Origin: CAYZBF01 sp964476585
Lineage (GTDB): Bacteria > Hydrothermota > UBA3072
Direction: 5' to 3'
DNA length: 37,663 nucleotides
Assembly: GCA_964476585.1 (NCBI GenBank)
Contig: CAYZBF010000021.1
Coordinates: 1-37,663 of the forward strand
The translations under genes were made by a program, and so were the position numbers. This document shows, in pieces, positions 1 through 7,187 of the stretch; the first letter of the stretch is position 1; each line of letters starts with the position of its first letter. Under the pieces are notes generated by a model, which was given only the letters and a program-made list of their open reading frames with translations, did no database searches and was not told the DNA's origin.

Positions 1-2
1 TA

Positions 3-341
3 TTAATAACAGTCGGTTATAACAAAATTTTATTCGGGAAGGATGCTCAAGTAAGTGAATTGTTAAAGGCTTTTGATGGAGCGAAAGGGGTAATAGAATC
101 GGGAGGATATGGTGAGCCTCGAAAATACACACCCGAAAAAGATGTCGAGTTTGGGGTTCGGTTAGTGCAGGAAAATGACATCTCTCTCCCTGAAAATGCG
201 GAGAAGGGGAAGGAAATTTTTGACCAATTTCATAAGATTGCTTCTGAGCGGGATAAACTTCAAAAAGAGGTGCAGGAACTGAAAGAGAAATTGGAGAAGA
301 TAACTTCTGCAATGCAAGGGAAAAACACAAAGGAGGGATAG
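3..341 (+). CDS. Phage protein of unknown function, 5' end off the window
   Basis: The reading frame is open from the window edge and no ribosome site precedes the internal TTG at 60, so the gene very probably starts outside the window. The visible 112 residues have a mixed N-terminal part and a C-terminal coiled coil (heptad-like Lys/Glu/Leu pattern over the last 40 residues, from about EKGKEIFDQF onward). It ends at TAG 339-341, and its last codons contain the AGGAGGGATA ribosome site of the next gene, so the two are translationally coupled. I do not recognise the family. It belongs to the rightward accessory operon. Confidence 0.6.
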   Translation, partial: LITVGYNKILFGKDAQVSELLKAFDGAKGVIESGGYGEPRKYTPEKDVEFGVRLVQENDISLPENAEKGKEIFDQFHKIASERDKLQKEVQELKEKLEKITSAMQGKNTKEG

Positions 342-344
342 ATA

Positions 345-512
345 ATGGAATATGAAATTACATATGTGACAAAATTGTCATTGGTGGCCAAAAACGATGA
401 AGATATTGAAGTGAAAGCGAAATGGTTTGCAAGGCCATATGAGCGTGTCGAGAAAATAAAAAGGGTGTATCCACAAAAAATAATATATGAGAGGTATGAT
501 GATAAAATATAG
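345..512 (+). CDS. Small hypothetical phage protein, 55 aa
   Basis: ATG at 345 lies just downstream of AGGAGGGATAGATA, an excellent ribosome site, and the frame runs 55 codons to TAG 510-512. The product is charged and soluble (begins MEYEITYVTKLSL), with no membrane segment or recognisable motif. It sits three bases after the previous stop and overlaps the next gene, as is usual for a packed phage early operon. Function unknown. Confidence 0.6.
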   Translation: MEYEITYVTKLSLVAKNDEDIEVKAKWFARPYERVEKIKRVYPQKIIYERYDDKI

Positions 513-699
513 GATTCGTAAATTACACGGAAAACGAGGTACTGACTACGCTCATGGCGAGTGTGATTCGTTATATATAAGGTCGGGAGATGTAAATTGG
601 GTTACCGTAAGGGATGGGGTTCTTATTGTTACTACAGATAAAAAACATTGGGTAAGACCGCAGAAAGTAGTAGATATAATGAAAGCACCACCCAAATAA
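499..699 (+). CDS. Small basic hypothetical protein, 66 aa
   Basis: Two starts are possible: ATG 487, which has no ribosome site, or ATG 499, which is preceded by GAGAGGT at a rather short distance. I prefer 499. The product (MIKYRIRKLHGKRG...) is basic and beta-rich in appearance, with no known motif. Its C-terminus runs into the sequence TAAGGGAGGGATAATG, which serves as stop context and ribosome site for the following Imm5-like gene. Function unknown. Confidence 0.55.
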   Translation: MIKYRIRKLHGKRGTDYAHGECDSLYIRSGDVNWVTVRDGVLIVTTDKKHWVRPQKVVDIMKAPPK

Positions 700-712
700 G
701 GGAGGGATAATG
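697..712 (+). repeat. 16-bp direct repeat, left copy, spanning the ribosome site of the Imm5-like gene
   Basis: TAAGGGAGGGATAATG here is repeated exactly at 1254-1269, at the far end of the Imm5-like gene. Each copy is a stop/ribosome site/start cassette, so the gene is bounded by direct repeats. Recombination between them would add or remove one whole gene while preserving its reading frame and ribosome site. Confidence 0.8.
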
Positions 713-1267
713 AGAAAATATATAACAAAGAAATATCTCAATAAAATAGGAGCTTGTGGGGAAGCGATAGATAAATTCGAAGAACAATATGGCAATAAGA
801 AAATAGATAAAATAGAAATCTTGAATGAATTGATTAAAAAGGATAAACTGGATTGGGCAAATTGGTTGATAGTAGAAATAATGGAACGATGGCAATGTTT
901 AAAATACGCAATATATGCAGCTAAACAAGTGATTGGTATTTATGAAAAGAAATATCCAGAAGATAAACGACCAAGAAAAGCAATCCAAGCAGCTCAAAAA
1001 GTCTTGAAACAAAATACAAAAAAGAATAAAATTGTTGCTGTTTATGCTGCTTATGCTGCTTCTGATGCTGCTGATGCTGTTTATACTACTTCTGATGCTT
1101 ACGCTGCTGCTGCTGCTGCTGCTTATGCTGCTGCTTATGCTGCTGCTTATGCTGCTGATGCTGCTGCTTATGCTGCTGCTTATGCTGCTGATGCTGCTGA
1201 TGATGCTGGAGAAAAAATACGAATCAGAATATTAAAATATGGGATTAAGTTATTAAGGGAGGGATAA
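710..1267 (+). CDS. Imm5-like putative immunity protein with Ala/Tyr repeats
   Basis: A 185-residue protein. Residues 1-105 form a helical domain with the segment QVIGIYEKKYPEDKRPRKAI, which is characteristic of the Imm-5-like 'putative immunity protein' family. Residues about 107-165 are an Ala-rich repeat with Tyr or Asp every three to four residues (AAYAA/AADAA), encoded almost wholly by GCT with TAT/GAT codons; a basic C-terminus follows. The family is named from comparative genomics of toxin systems and its role in phages is unproven. ATG 710 has a strong ribosome site, and its stop overlaps the next start (TAATG). Partial copies lie at the right end of the window. Confidence 0.75.
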   Translation: MRKYITKKYLNKIGACGEAIDKFEEQYGNKKIDKIEILNELIKKDKLDWANWLIVEIMERWQCLKYAIYAAKQVIGIYEKKYPEDKRPRKAIQAAQKVLKQNTKKNKIVAVYAAYAASDAADAVYTTSDAYAAAAAAAYAAAYAAAYAADAAAYAAAYAADAADDAGEKIRIRILKYGIKLLREG

Positions 1268-1269
1268 TG
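1254..1269 (+). repeat. 16-bp direct repeat, right copy
   Basis: Exact repeat of 697-712 (TAAGGGAGGGATAATG). It contains the stop codon of the Imm5-like gene and the ribosome site and ATG of the next small gene. The same sequence at 37609-37624 joins the end of one Imm5-like copy to the start of the next. Confidence 0.8.
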
Positions 1270-1329
1270 GCAATGATAGGATATTTATGGGTTACTTTAG
1301 CTGTTAATTTTATAATAAGGGGGATATAA
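1267..1329 (+). CDS. Tiny membrane peptide, 20 aa
   Basis: ATG 1267 overlaps the stop of the Imm5-like gene (TAATG) and uses the GGGAGGG site in its tail. The product, MAMIGYLWVTLAVNFIIRGI, is almost entirely one hydrophobic segment. Its end carries the AAGGGGGAT ribosome site for the next gene. It could be a genuine membrane peptide or simply a translational link between neighbours. Confidence 0.4.
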   Translation: MAMIGYLWVTLAVNFIIRGI

Positions 1330-1551
1330 ATGAGTCTAATGAGAATTTTTAACCACAAGTCAAAGATAAAGGATAGGCAGTATTACACCGTCTCAGAGGT
1401 AGCAGAGGAGTGGAATGTTTCCCTATCAACCGTTTATGCCTGGGTAGCAAAGGGACTAATCCCCCATCTGAAGATAGGGAAGACTGTGAGAATACCCAAA
1501 GCCCCATATGAACAATGGAAGAAAGAGCAATTGAAAGTTCCTACTAAATAG
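1330..1551 (+). CDS. Excisionase/MerR-type helix-turn-helix protein
   Basis: A 73-residue protein whose residues about 18-65 match the HTH_17 excisionase fold: YYTVSEVAEEWNVSLSTVYA forms the first helix, turn and recognition helix, followed by the wing LKIGKTVRIP and an aromatic C-terminal helix (EQWKKEQ). Such proteins bind DNA as phage excisionases or small regulators. The first 15 residues are a basic extension. The start has a good site (AAGGGGGATATAA). No integrase is visible in the window, so a role in excision cannot be tested here; transcriptional control is equally possible. Confidence 0.75.
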   Translation: MSLMRIFNHKSKIKDRQYYTVSEVAEEWNVSLSTVYAWVAKGLIPHLKIGKTVRIPKAPYEQWKKEQLKVPTK

Positions 1552-1559
1552 GATTGTAA

Positions 1560-1685
1560 ATGAAAGAAGAAAAAATGTGGGATATAATAAATAGATATGG
1601 ACGTAATATGTGGTTAGCTGGATTTTTCATAGGGATAGGTTTGGGAATTACTATCGGATGGTTATTATCAAAATTAGGAGGATAA
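1560..1685 (+). CDS. Small single-pass membrane protein, 41 aa
   Basis: ATG 1560 follows TAGGATTGTAA and the frame ends directly before the ATG of the YopX gene; the final codons hold its AGGAGG site. Residues about 18-37 are a glycine-rich transmembrane segment (AGFFIGIGLGITIGWLL), preceded by a charged N-terminus. The architecture resembles many phage small membrane proteins; no specific role can be assigned. Confidence 0.6.
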   Translation: MKEEKMWDIINRYGRNMWLAGFFIGIGLGITIGWLLSKLGG

Positions 1686-2108
1686 ATGAGAGAGGAAAAA
1701 TTCAAGGTTTGGGATAAGCAATTTAAAAAGTGGGTAGATGGAACTGACACTGATTTAGCAATAAAAACAGATGGAACAATTGTTGAACTATATAAAGATA
1801 CGAAAATGTGGAATGATTATTATACCTTAAATTATATTTCTGTGCGATATACAGGTCGCAAAGATAAAAATGGGAAAGAGATACATGAAGGGAATATTGT
1901 GAAAGTTGCCGATAAAAGTATTGGTATTGTGAAATATTCTACTGAGATTAGATTGGGATACGATGGTGATTATGTCTCTGCTGGAATTGTCCCTGGATTT
2001 TACATATCCACTGATAGAGAAGATTTCCAATCTGAAGATGTATCTTGGTATAAATGTGAAATCATTGGCAATATTTATGAGAACCCGGAATTATTGGAAG
2101 GAAAATGA
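1686..2108 (+). CDS. YopX family protein
   Basis: A 140-residue protein with the YopX pattern: N-terminal EEKFKVWDKQFKKWV, central YTGRKDKNGKEIHEGNIVK and C-terminal CEIIGNIYENPELLEGK. YopX proteins are common in temperate phages and mobile elements, fold as an SH3-like beta barrel, and have no settled biochemical function. The start is ideal (AGGAGGATAAATG). The end overlaps the next gene by four bases (ATGA), so translation is coupled. Confidence 0.85.
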   Translation: MREEKFKVWDKQFKKWVDGTDTDLAIKTDGTIVELYKDTKMWNDYYTLNYISVRYTGRKDKNGKEIHEGNIVKVADKSIGIVKYSTEIRLGYDGDYVSAGIVPGFYISTDREDFQSEDVSWYKCEIIGNIYENPELLEGK

Positions 2109-2506
2109 AATTCAATATAGATAAAAGTTTATATAAAGAGTTTGAAATAGAAAAATTGGCTTACGGTATATCTGAAGCAATATCAAAGAAGGTTCTACAT
2201 AACGCCCGATTAAGTTTAGAAGATATGGGAGAAGCAATAGGAATCCGATTAAAATTGCATTTCCCATCATGTGATGTAACAGAATTCAATGAATATATGC
2301 ATAAATATCCTAAAAATTGGGTAGAAGCATTAAAAGAAAGAATATGGCGATGGATACCTCAATTCATTCAAAGAAAATATCCTATTGAATATGAGAAAAT
2401 TCAAGTTCGTAAGTTTGTAAATGTATGTCCTCATATTGCTATCCCAGATGATAAAGTACATCTTGCGTTTTTAATTAGTAATAAGTGGAAAAAAGATTAT
2501 AAATAG
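2105..2506 (+). CDS. Hypothetical phage protein, 133 aa
   Basis: Starts at an ATG overlapping the YopX stop and uses the GGAAGGAA site inside it. The product is soluble and mostly helical in appearance, with a Trp/Arg-rich central part (ERIWRWIPQFIQRKYPI) and two cysteines; I recognise no domain. It is the last full gene of the rightward block. Its stop is followed by AGGAGGGAAAATG, a ribosome site and start whose gene is missing. Confidence 0.6.
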   Translation: MKFNIDKSLYKEFEIEKLAYGISEAISKKVLHNARLSLEDMGEAIGIRLKLHFPSCDVTEFNEYMHKYPKNWVEALKERIWRWIPQFIQRKYPIEYEKIQVRKFVNVCPHIAIPDDKVHLAFLISNKWKKDYK

Positions 2507-2514
2507 GAGGGAAA

Positions 2515-2574
2515 ATGAATTACAGTAATTTCTTCTTAAGCCTTACCCCAAATTTGCCTTTATTTGACCCATAA
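2515..2574 (+). pseudogene. Orphan start: strong ribosome site and ATG with only 19 codons left
   Basis: TAGGAGGGAAAATG (2504-2517) is a full ribosome site and start codon. The frame runs only 19 codons and immediately enters the end of the opposing gene at 2520. It looks like the stub of a rightward gene whose body was replaced by the leftward module, that is, a module junction. It may still be translated as a 19-residue peptide. Confidence 0.4.
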
Positions 2575-3092
2575 ATGCCCATAGAGAGCCTCCAGGGGTT
2601 AAACCATAGTTCTGATACCGCTCTAACTTCAAAATCGGGATATGAGGCTTCTAATACCAATCTATCCCAATCCCAATAATCTATATAAAATGTCATTGAC
2701 TTCGGGGGAACAAACTGGAAATATTGATAATATGGATATGTCAAAATGCGACCTTTTAAAGAATCGCAGTATTGCTCTCTAATCTCTATCTTCTTTCCGT
2801 CTGCTTTGATATAATTAACCATTAGATTTTGAATATTAGGATAGAGGACATTCTGATATACTGTTTCAGGCTTTGCAGGGACTTGAACAATTCTTTCAAA
2901 CCAGCGAATAACGGTGTCAGGTTGGGAAACAATGCGTTCCCTTTCCACAAATACAGTCTGATAATCCATTCTTGGAATAGCATTATCGAATTTTCTTACT
3001 GTAAGTCTAATAATATTAAATACATAGATGAGAATAAGACAGATTAAAATAAGACGAATAGTGCTAAAAATATTGGATAGACTAAATTTCAT
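2520..3092 (-). CDS. Membrane-anchored protein at the end of the lysis cassette (possible spanin)
   Basis: A 190-residue protein with a short basic N-terminus and one transmembrane segment at about residues 10-28 (TIRLILICLILIYVFNIIRL), followed by a large outside domain with a proline-containing stretch (SQPDTVIRW...VPAKPETVY) and aromatic-rich beta-like sequence. It is the last gene of the leftward unit, and its ATG overlaps the endolysin stop (TAATG). A membrane-anchored periplasmic protein directly after an endolysin suggests an inner-membrane spanin-like role, but no long coiled coil is seen, so this is inference from position. Confidence 0.5.
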   Translation of the reverse strand: MKFSLSNIFSTIRLILICLILIYVFNIIRLTVRKFDNAIPRMDYQTVFVERERIVSQPDTVIRWFERIVQVPAKPETVYQNVLYPNIQNLMVNYIKADGKKIEIREQYCDSLKGRILTYPYYQYFQFVPPKSMTFYIDYWDWDRLVLEASYPDFEVRAVSELWFNPWRLSMGIYGSNKGKFGVRLKKKLL

Positions 3093-3520
3093 TAGATTTC
3101 TAAAAATGGATCCACGTAACCAACTATATGCCGATTCCTTTTGATAGGACGCATTTTTATATAAGCATTATAATGAATAGCGTCTTCGATAGTCTTCACA
3201 AATCCACCTCCTCCAGATGCTCCTATTGAAAAATCCTTATCTATGCAAAATTCTATATGATTAATTATAGGCTCACCAAAAAAGACTAAACAACCTTTAC
3301 ACGGTTTATCAACCTTTTTCCCTCCGAAGTGACTATACAAACCCCTTGCTGTATTATCGTATTTTCTGGGAAGAATCCCAACTGATTTAAGCAGTTCAAC
3401 CACAAATCCTGAACAATCGAAACCATCTGGATTATTGCCTCCCCATTTATACCAGAGTCCAATAAAATGGAATGCTAATGAGCAGGCATAGGCTCGTTTA
3501 ATATCTGCAAAGTGTTTCAT
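3092..3520 (-). CDS. NlpC/P60-type endolysin
   Basis: A 142-residue cysteine peptidase that would cut peptidoglycan stem peptides at the end of infection. The NlpC/P60 hallmark WGGNNPDGFDCSGFV is present with the catalytic Cys at residue 36; the catalytic His is residue 88 in INHIEF, followed by IGASGGGG near the third catalytic position. There is no signal peptide, so it needs a holin for release. It overlaps the upstream small membrane gene by four bases and the downstream membrane gene by one base, which places it within a lysis cassette. Confidence 0.85.
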   Translation of the reverse strand: MKHFADIKRAYACSLAFHFIGLWYKWGGNNPDGFDCSGFVVELLKSVGILPRKYDNTARGLYSHFGGKKVDKPCKGCLVFFGEPIINHIEFCIDKDFSIGASGGGGFVKTIEDAIHYNAYIKMRPIKRNRHIVGYVDPFLEI

Positions 3521-3723
3521 TTACTTATTTTTTTCTGCCATACATTTACACCAAGATATGCACCCCAAATGCCTGCTGTTAATGGTGTCAAGCAAGCTGT
3601 CAAAAACGTCCAAGCCTCTGGACATAAGGTTGCGAATGTTCCCTTCATTGTAACAATACCCCAAAAAAGAGTCCATACACAAACGCCTAAAAACTTGCGT
3701 CCACCGAAGTTATCGAAGTTCAT
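3517..3723 (-). CDS. Putative holin, two transmembrane segments
   Basis: A 68-residue protein with a short charged N-terminus (MNFDNFGGRK), two hydrophobic segments (about residues 11-27 and 39-59) joined by a short loop, and a lysine-rich C-terminus (WQKKISK). Size, topology and position immediately upstream of the endolysin fit a class II-type holin. The ribosome site is AGGAGG. No sequence family is recognised, so the call rests on topology and context. Confidence 0.6.
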   Translation of the reverse strand: MNFDNFGGRKFLGVCVWTLFWGIVTMKGTFATLCPEAWTFLTACLTPLTAGIWGAYLGVNVWQKKISK

Positions 3724-3732
3724 AAAACCCTC

Positions 3733-3900
3733 CTACTTTTGAGTATTCAACAGCCAAATCCAATCAATTAAGCAAAGTGCGAATAAGACAAACTTACCCA
3801 TAATTGTAACTGACCAAGATGGTTCTCCTAATCCAGCACCACAGAGCCAGCCAAGAATAGGCAGTGCAATAATGCCTAATATCATAAATGCTTTTTTCAT
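3733..3900 (-). CDS. Small membrane protein of the lysis cassette, 55 aa
   Basis: ATG at 3900 follows AAGGAGGAACA, and the 55-residue product (starts MKKAFMILGIIALPILG) has two hydrophobic segments at about residues 5-24 and 31-52. It sits directly upstream of the putative holin gene. It could be a second holin, an antiholin or an exported peptide; the N-terminus also resembles a signal peptide. Confidence 0.6.
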   Translation of the reverse strand: MKKAFMILGIIALPILGWLCGAGLGEPSWSVTIMGKFVLFALCLIDWIWLLNTQK

Positions 3901-4067
3901 TGTTCCTCCTTGTTTATTAGTTCTTTTAACATTTCAATAATCTCTTTCCTGATATATTTATACTCCCCATTTTCTCTCAAGATAGATGAGTGAAATGATG
4001 TAATCAATCGTTGCAAGGCAAGAAGCTCTTTGCCGAAATCTTTATAATCTTCGGTATTGCTTGTCAT
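3897..4067 (-). CDS. Small helical protein, 56 aa
   Basis: ATG 4067 overlaps the stop of the preceding gene (ATGA), and its own stop overlaps the next start. The product (MTSNTEDYKDFGKELLALQR...) is charged and predicted all-helical, with no membrane segment; the last codons provide the AAGGAGGAACA ribosome site of the next gene. Function unknown; it is part of the translationally coupled lysis block. Confidence 0.6.
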   Translation of the reverse strand: MTSNTEDYKDFGKELLALQRLITSFHSSILRENGEYKYIRKEIIEMLKELINKEEQ

Positions 4068-4327
4068 TCAACTTTCCTTCTTATCTCTGCTATAGCCTTT
4101 TCCATCCCTTTAGTCCGTTCATCTATTCGGATAAGAATTTCATGGTCAGTTTTTTGCTCTTCTGCAATATTCCCAATCTTCTGTTTATTCTCTTCCACTG
4201 TATTCACTTTCACCGCTCCTGCAGCAATAAAACCTATCAAAACAATCCCTATACTCATCAAGGTTATCCAAAGTCTAATGGTCCGGTTTCTTTGGTTGTT
4301 ATCTATCTTTCTCCTTTCAATTTTCAT
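4064..4327 (-). CDS. Membrane protein with C-terminal coiled coil (lysis cassette)
   Basis: An 87-residue protein: basic N-terminus (KIERRKIDNNQRNRTIR), a transmembrane segment at about residues 19-41 (WITLMSIGIVLIGFIAAGAV), then a charged coiled coil with heptads through KGMEKAIAEIRRKVE. This single-pass plus coiled-coil layout is typical of inner-membrane spanins and of holin-accessory proteins (XhlA has the opposite order). The AGGAGG site precedes it. Together with the 2520-3092 protein it is a candidate for outer-envelope disruption. Confidence 0.6.
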   Translation of the reverse strand: MKIERRKIDNNQRNRTIRLWITLMSIGIVLIGFIAAGAVKVNTVEENKQKIGNIAEEQKTDHEILIRIDERTKGMEKAIAEIRRKVE

Positions 4328-4336
4328 ATTATCCTC

Positions 4337-5575
4337 CTATTCATTTTCGACAAAGCCAACTTTTCCGTAAGCAAAGATTTTAAGTTGAGTGGTAAAATTT
4401 TCTGCTTTCTGTTCTGCAAATATCAATTTTATCTTTTGCGAATAATCTTTAACAATCTGGGGATTCCCCAACGCTTTCCAATCTCCACCTTCAGCAAGAA
4501 TAGTTTTGACTTTGCTCCAAGTCACACCATCCCAATCCCATCTCTCTATGTCTCCACCTCTACCAGCTCCTCCACCTGTAACAAGATAGGCTTCAATATT
4601 TGTAGCACTATGCACTATAAAATCACATGAATTGAATTGATTATCTGTTGTGGTAATTGTCACGGGTGCATCCCAACTCAAACCATTCCACTTGGTAAAC
4701 TTGTGCTTCCATCCTCCATCGTCATGCTGGAATATAATATAAGGGATTCCACTATAAACATGAACCACAGGTTGATTTACATTTCCCACTCCAGAATCAA
4801 AGACTTTACAATTGGCATTCGCTTCTATTTCATCTATCTGAATACCTAAATCAGTTCCATCCATTGAATATACATGACGAGGAGCAACAAGTGTATAATA
4901 GCAATGATATATATTCAATCTATCTGGAGTATCGAACATGCACCAAGCATAATGAACCCTATCTGGAGTTCCTTCTTCATATTCAATTGCTCCATATCCT
5001 GACGATTTCCCTGCTCCCAAATCTATGAAAGCACCGCATGATGCCCACGTATCTCCTCCATCAATTGACCTATATATATGAGCATCACCATCAGTAGTGC
5101 TCCCGTGTCTTTGAACAATCCAAAGATAGCCGCTACTATCTTCGAATACTTTACAATAGGTTGCCATAGCTAATATATCAGGTTGATCATTCCATACAGT
5201 TATGTCATCAGGATTAGTTGTTTTTGAATATTTAATTGAAGTAAGATGAGCACCATAAAAAGCATGGAAATATCCAGAACTATCTCGTAATATCTGTGGA
5301 GGTCCATGGTCATCACCTGATAATGGATTTGTCCCAATCTTTACTGGGTCGGACCAAGTGTTAGTTGTGTGGTCGAAATAGATAATATAAGGGTCTAAGG
5401 TTTGCCAAGCAATATAAGTCTTATTATCGTGATATAATCCAGCGGGAGAACTAACTCTTGGATGTGTAGGTTGAGAAATTCCATCATCCGCAAAATAATA
5501 GACAATGCCTGGCGTGAAATAATCAATCCCAAAGGATATTGCTCTTTCGGTTATATCAAATTTAATATCAGACAT
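4337..5575 (-). CDS. Tail fibre/receptor-binding protein with BNR (sialidase-like) propeller
   Basis: A 412-residue protein rich in Trp, Tyr and Asp, with repeating beta-blade units. A canonical Asp-box (SIDGGDTW) lies near residue 170, and similar TYIAW, SGYFHAFYGA, SGYLWIVQ and VHVYSGIPYIIF blades indicate a six-bladed BNR_4/sialidase-type propeller. Such domains bind or cut surface sugars, so recognition of a host polysaccharide is likely; I cannot identify catalytic residues. Its start overlaps the end of the preceding baseplate-domain gene by eight bases, which supports a role at the tail tip. Confidence 0.65.
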   Translation of the reverse strand: MSDIKFDITERAISFGIDYFTPGIVYYFADDGISQPTHPRVSSPAGLYHDNKTYIAWQTLDPYIIYFDHTTNTWSDPVKIGTNPLSGDDHGPPQILRDSSGYFHAFYGAHLTSIKYSKTTNPDDITVWNDQPDILAMATYCKVFEDSSGYLWIVQRHGSTTDGDAHIYRSIDGGDTWASCGAFIDLGAGKSSGYGAIEYEEGTPDRVHYAWCMFDTPDRLNIYHCYYTLVAPRHVYSMDGTDLGIQIDEIEANANCKVFDSGVGNVNQPVVHVYSGIPYIIFQHDDGGWKHKFTKWNGLSWDAPVTITTTDNQFNSCDFIVHSATNIEAYLVTGGGAGRGGDIERWDWDGVTWSKVKTILAEGGDWKALGNPQIVKDYSQKIKLIFAEQKAENFTTQLKIFAYGKVGFVENE

Positions 5576-5903
5576 CCGAGACTCTTTCTAACACTATTAT
5601 GCTTTGCGTAAGCAAAATATGTTCTTCACCTGTAACCAGTTCCCATTTAATACCTGCGACATAAGCTCTTTCCGCTATATCTGTTTCAGCATTAGTAAAT
5701 TCAAATATTGCAGTTCCACTTGCACCTTCGGTTGCCACATCGGCAACCTTCTGGAATACTCCAGGGTCAGCATCACTTTTATTTATCTTCATGGTAAAAG
5801 TTACAATATCTCCGCTTATATCTGGAATAGAACCATCATCTGTTACTGAACCCCTAAAGTTTACAGTAGTTCCTCGGTAAATATTTTTCAATATATCTGC
5901 CAT
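5568..5903 (-). CDS. Small baseplate/fibre beta-sandwich protein (BppU N-domain-like)
   Basis: A 111-residue protein with the pattern RGTTVNFRGSVTDDG...GDIVTFTMK...TGEEHILLTQSIIVLERV, as in the Ig-like or BppU-type N-terminal domains of phage tail-tip and fibre proteins. It lies directly upstream of the propeller protein and overlaps its start, so the two probably form one receptor-binding assembly as separate chains. The ribosome site is AGGAGGTGA. Confidence 0.6.
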   Translation of the reverse strand: MADILKNIYRGTTVNFRGSVTDDGSIPDISGDIVTFTMKINKSDADPGVFQKVADVATEGASGTAIFEFTNAETDIAERAYVAGIKWELVTGEEHILLTQSIIVLERVSDV

Positions 5904-5936
5904 TTCACCTCCTATCTATTTCAATCTTCATATCAT

Positions 5937-6518
5937 TTATTCCAGATGATAAACCGCTTTACAATAATATGCTATACGGATTTGATCAGCTCCACCGCAA
6001 ATACATTTAGCACGAATTCTCAATAAATATTGGTCTTCTGTCGTATAATCCCCATGATTTGGAAGCATGTTAGGAGATTCCGTCCAGACATTATCGGGAG
6101 GATTAAACCATACTGAATCAATATCTGTTACACTTTCTCCTCCATATAATTTCTGTAGAAATAAATGCACACTATCATCGGTTCCACATTTAACCAATAT
6201 AAAAACCGAATCTACAACAGCAGAACCACCCATTATTATTTGGGGAGTAAAATCCAATATACCCCATAAATCATCATCTATTGCCCCTGATTTATAAAAA
6301 TGATTGGTTGCATTAGCATAAAATGCACCACCTGACCAATCAATTCCAATATTTACGGTAGAATGTGCTGAATCGGAAGTTATCACTTTATAATTTACTA
6401 ATATCGAATCAAAATCTTCATATGGTTGACATCCTTCTGGACATCCAGTCTTCCAACCAGCTCCAAGTGTGAATAGGATTACTACGGATATAAATGTGCC
6501 AATCTTTAAACACTTCAT
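5937..6518 (-). CDS. Exported protein, family A (paralogue of 9025-9555)
   Basis: I start at ATG 6518, which has a GGGGGAG site; an upstream extension of the frame lacks one. The 193-residue product begins with a signal peptide (KCLKIGTFISVVILFTLGAGW). The mature part shares with the 9025-9555 protein the segment SGAIDDDLWGILDF...VVDSVFILV and a closing region with a Cys/Tyr-rich strand ending in VYHLE versus LKYHTED. Probably a beta-sandwich domain. Export from the cell is unusual for a virion component, and the function is unknown. Confidence 0.6.
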   Translation of the reverse strand: MKCLKIGTFISVVILFTLGAGWKTGCPEGCQPYEDFDSILVNYKVITSDSAHSTVNIGIDWSGGAFYANATNHFYKSGAIDDDLWGILDFTPQIIMGGSAVVDSVFILVKCGTDDSVHLFLQKLYGGESVTDIDSVWFNPPDNVWTESPNMLPNHGDYTTEDQYLLRIRAKCICGGADQIRIAYYCKAVYHLE

Positions 6519-6847
6519 ATTCTCCCCCTTTTTGGTAATTCTTCCCATAACAAATAACATATCACAATTATCCCAATTCCATAATACCACAATCCTATTA
6601 ACAATAAACCAGCTGCAATTATACCCAACAAGTCAGCAACTAAATCTCTCCAGGAGAATCCATCTGCATAGAAGCTATCCTTGACTTCCCAAAGAAAGCC
6701 CAAAGTAAAGATAATTAAACCCATTAGCCAAAAGGGCAAGGAGAAATGGATTTTCAATATATACATTCCTGAAAAGCAAACCCCAAAATGCTGAAATTTA
6801 TCGGAAAAGTTGATTCTCGTTATGAAATTATCTTTCGCATATTGCAT
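6515..6847 (-). CDS. YfiM/DUF2279-like membrane protein, copy 1
   Basis: A 110-residue protein with two or three hydrophobic segments and the ordered motif DKFQH...G...WEVKDSFYADGFSWRDLVAD..G, which resembles the KxxH...KE..D...FS..DL signature of the YfiM/DUF2279 family of small membrane or lipoproteins with no settled function. It overlaps both neighbours and is a diverged relative of the next gene downstream (6828-7187). It lies inside the block of exported proteins, so an envelope role is likely. Confidence 0.5.
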   Translation of the reverse strand: MQYAKDNFITRINFSDKFQHFGVCFSGMYILKIHFSLPFWLMGLIIFTLGFLWEVKDSFYADGFSWRDLVADLLGIIAAGLLLIGLWYYGIGIIVICYLLWEELPKRGRI

Positions 6848-7187
6848 TGATTCTCCTTATAGCCATATCAGTTTGTCGCTCTATTCTATCCTCTTCAAAG
6901 ATTCTATCGGCTATCAATACACCTATAACCCCTCCAAGTATTGTATACAAGAAATCTGCACCATCCGCATATCTATCCCCGCTTTCCTTTATATATCCAG
7001 CCATAACTGCAAAACATATCCCAGTTCCTATCTTTGCACTTGTAGAATTATCCTCATCTATCCAATCGGCATAAACATATCCGACTATCCCTACAGTTGC
7101 TCCTACCACCAAATGTCCTATTTTATCAGGATTAGGAGCATAATTAGTATTAAAATTGAATGTAGTTGCAAGGATTAAAAATATCAT
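6828..7187 (-). CDS. YfiM/DUF2279-like membrane protein, copy 2
   Basis: A 119-residue protein beginning with a hydrophobic leader (MIFLILATTFNFN) and carrying DKIGHLVVGATVGIVGYVYAD...AGYIKESGDRYADGADFLYTILGGVIG. The DKxxH, KE..D and YADG..D positions align with copy 1, so the pair looks like an old duplication. Membrane topology is two to three passes. The gene overlaps neighbours on both sides in the same frame spacing as the rest of the operon. Function unknown; envelope or lysis-related roles are possible. Confidence 0.5.
   Translation of the reverse strand: MIFLILATTFNFNTNYAPNPDKIGHLVVGATVGIVGYVYADWIDEDNSTSAKIGTGICFAVMAGYIKESGDRYADGADFLYTILGGVIGVLIADRIFEEDRIERQTDMAIRRINAICER

Noticed and set aside
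1032..1235. A second open frame (Leu/Met-only) inside the Imm5-like gene
   Set aside because: It is the shifted reading of the GCTGCTTATGCT repeat and has no ribosome site; composition is an artefact of the repeat.
4061..4630. A 189-codon plus-strand frame
   Set aside because: Antisense to the coiled-coil membrane gene and the propeller gene, both of which have ribosome sites and recognisable features.
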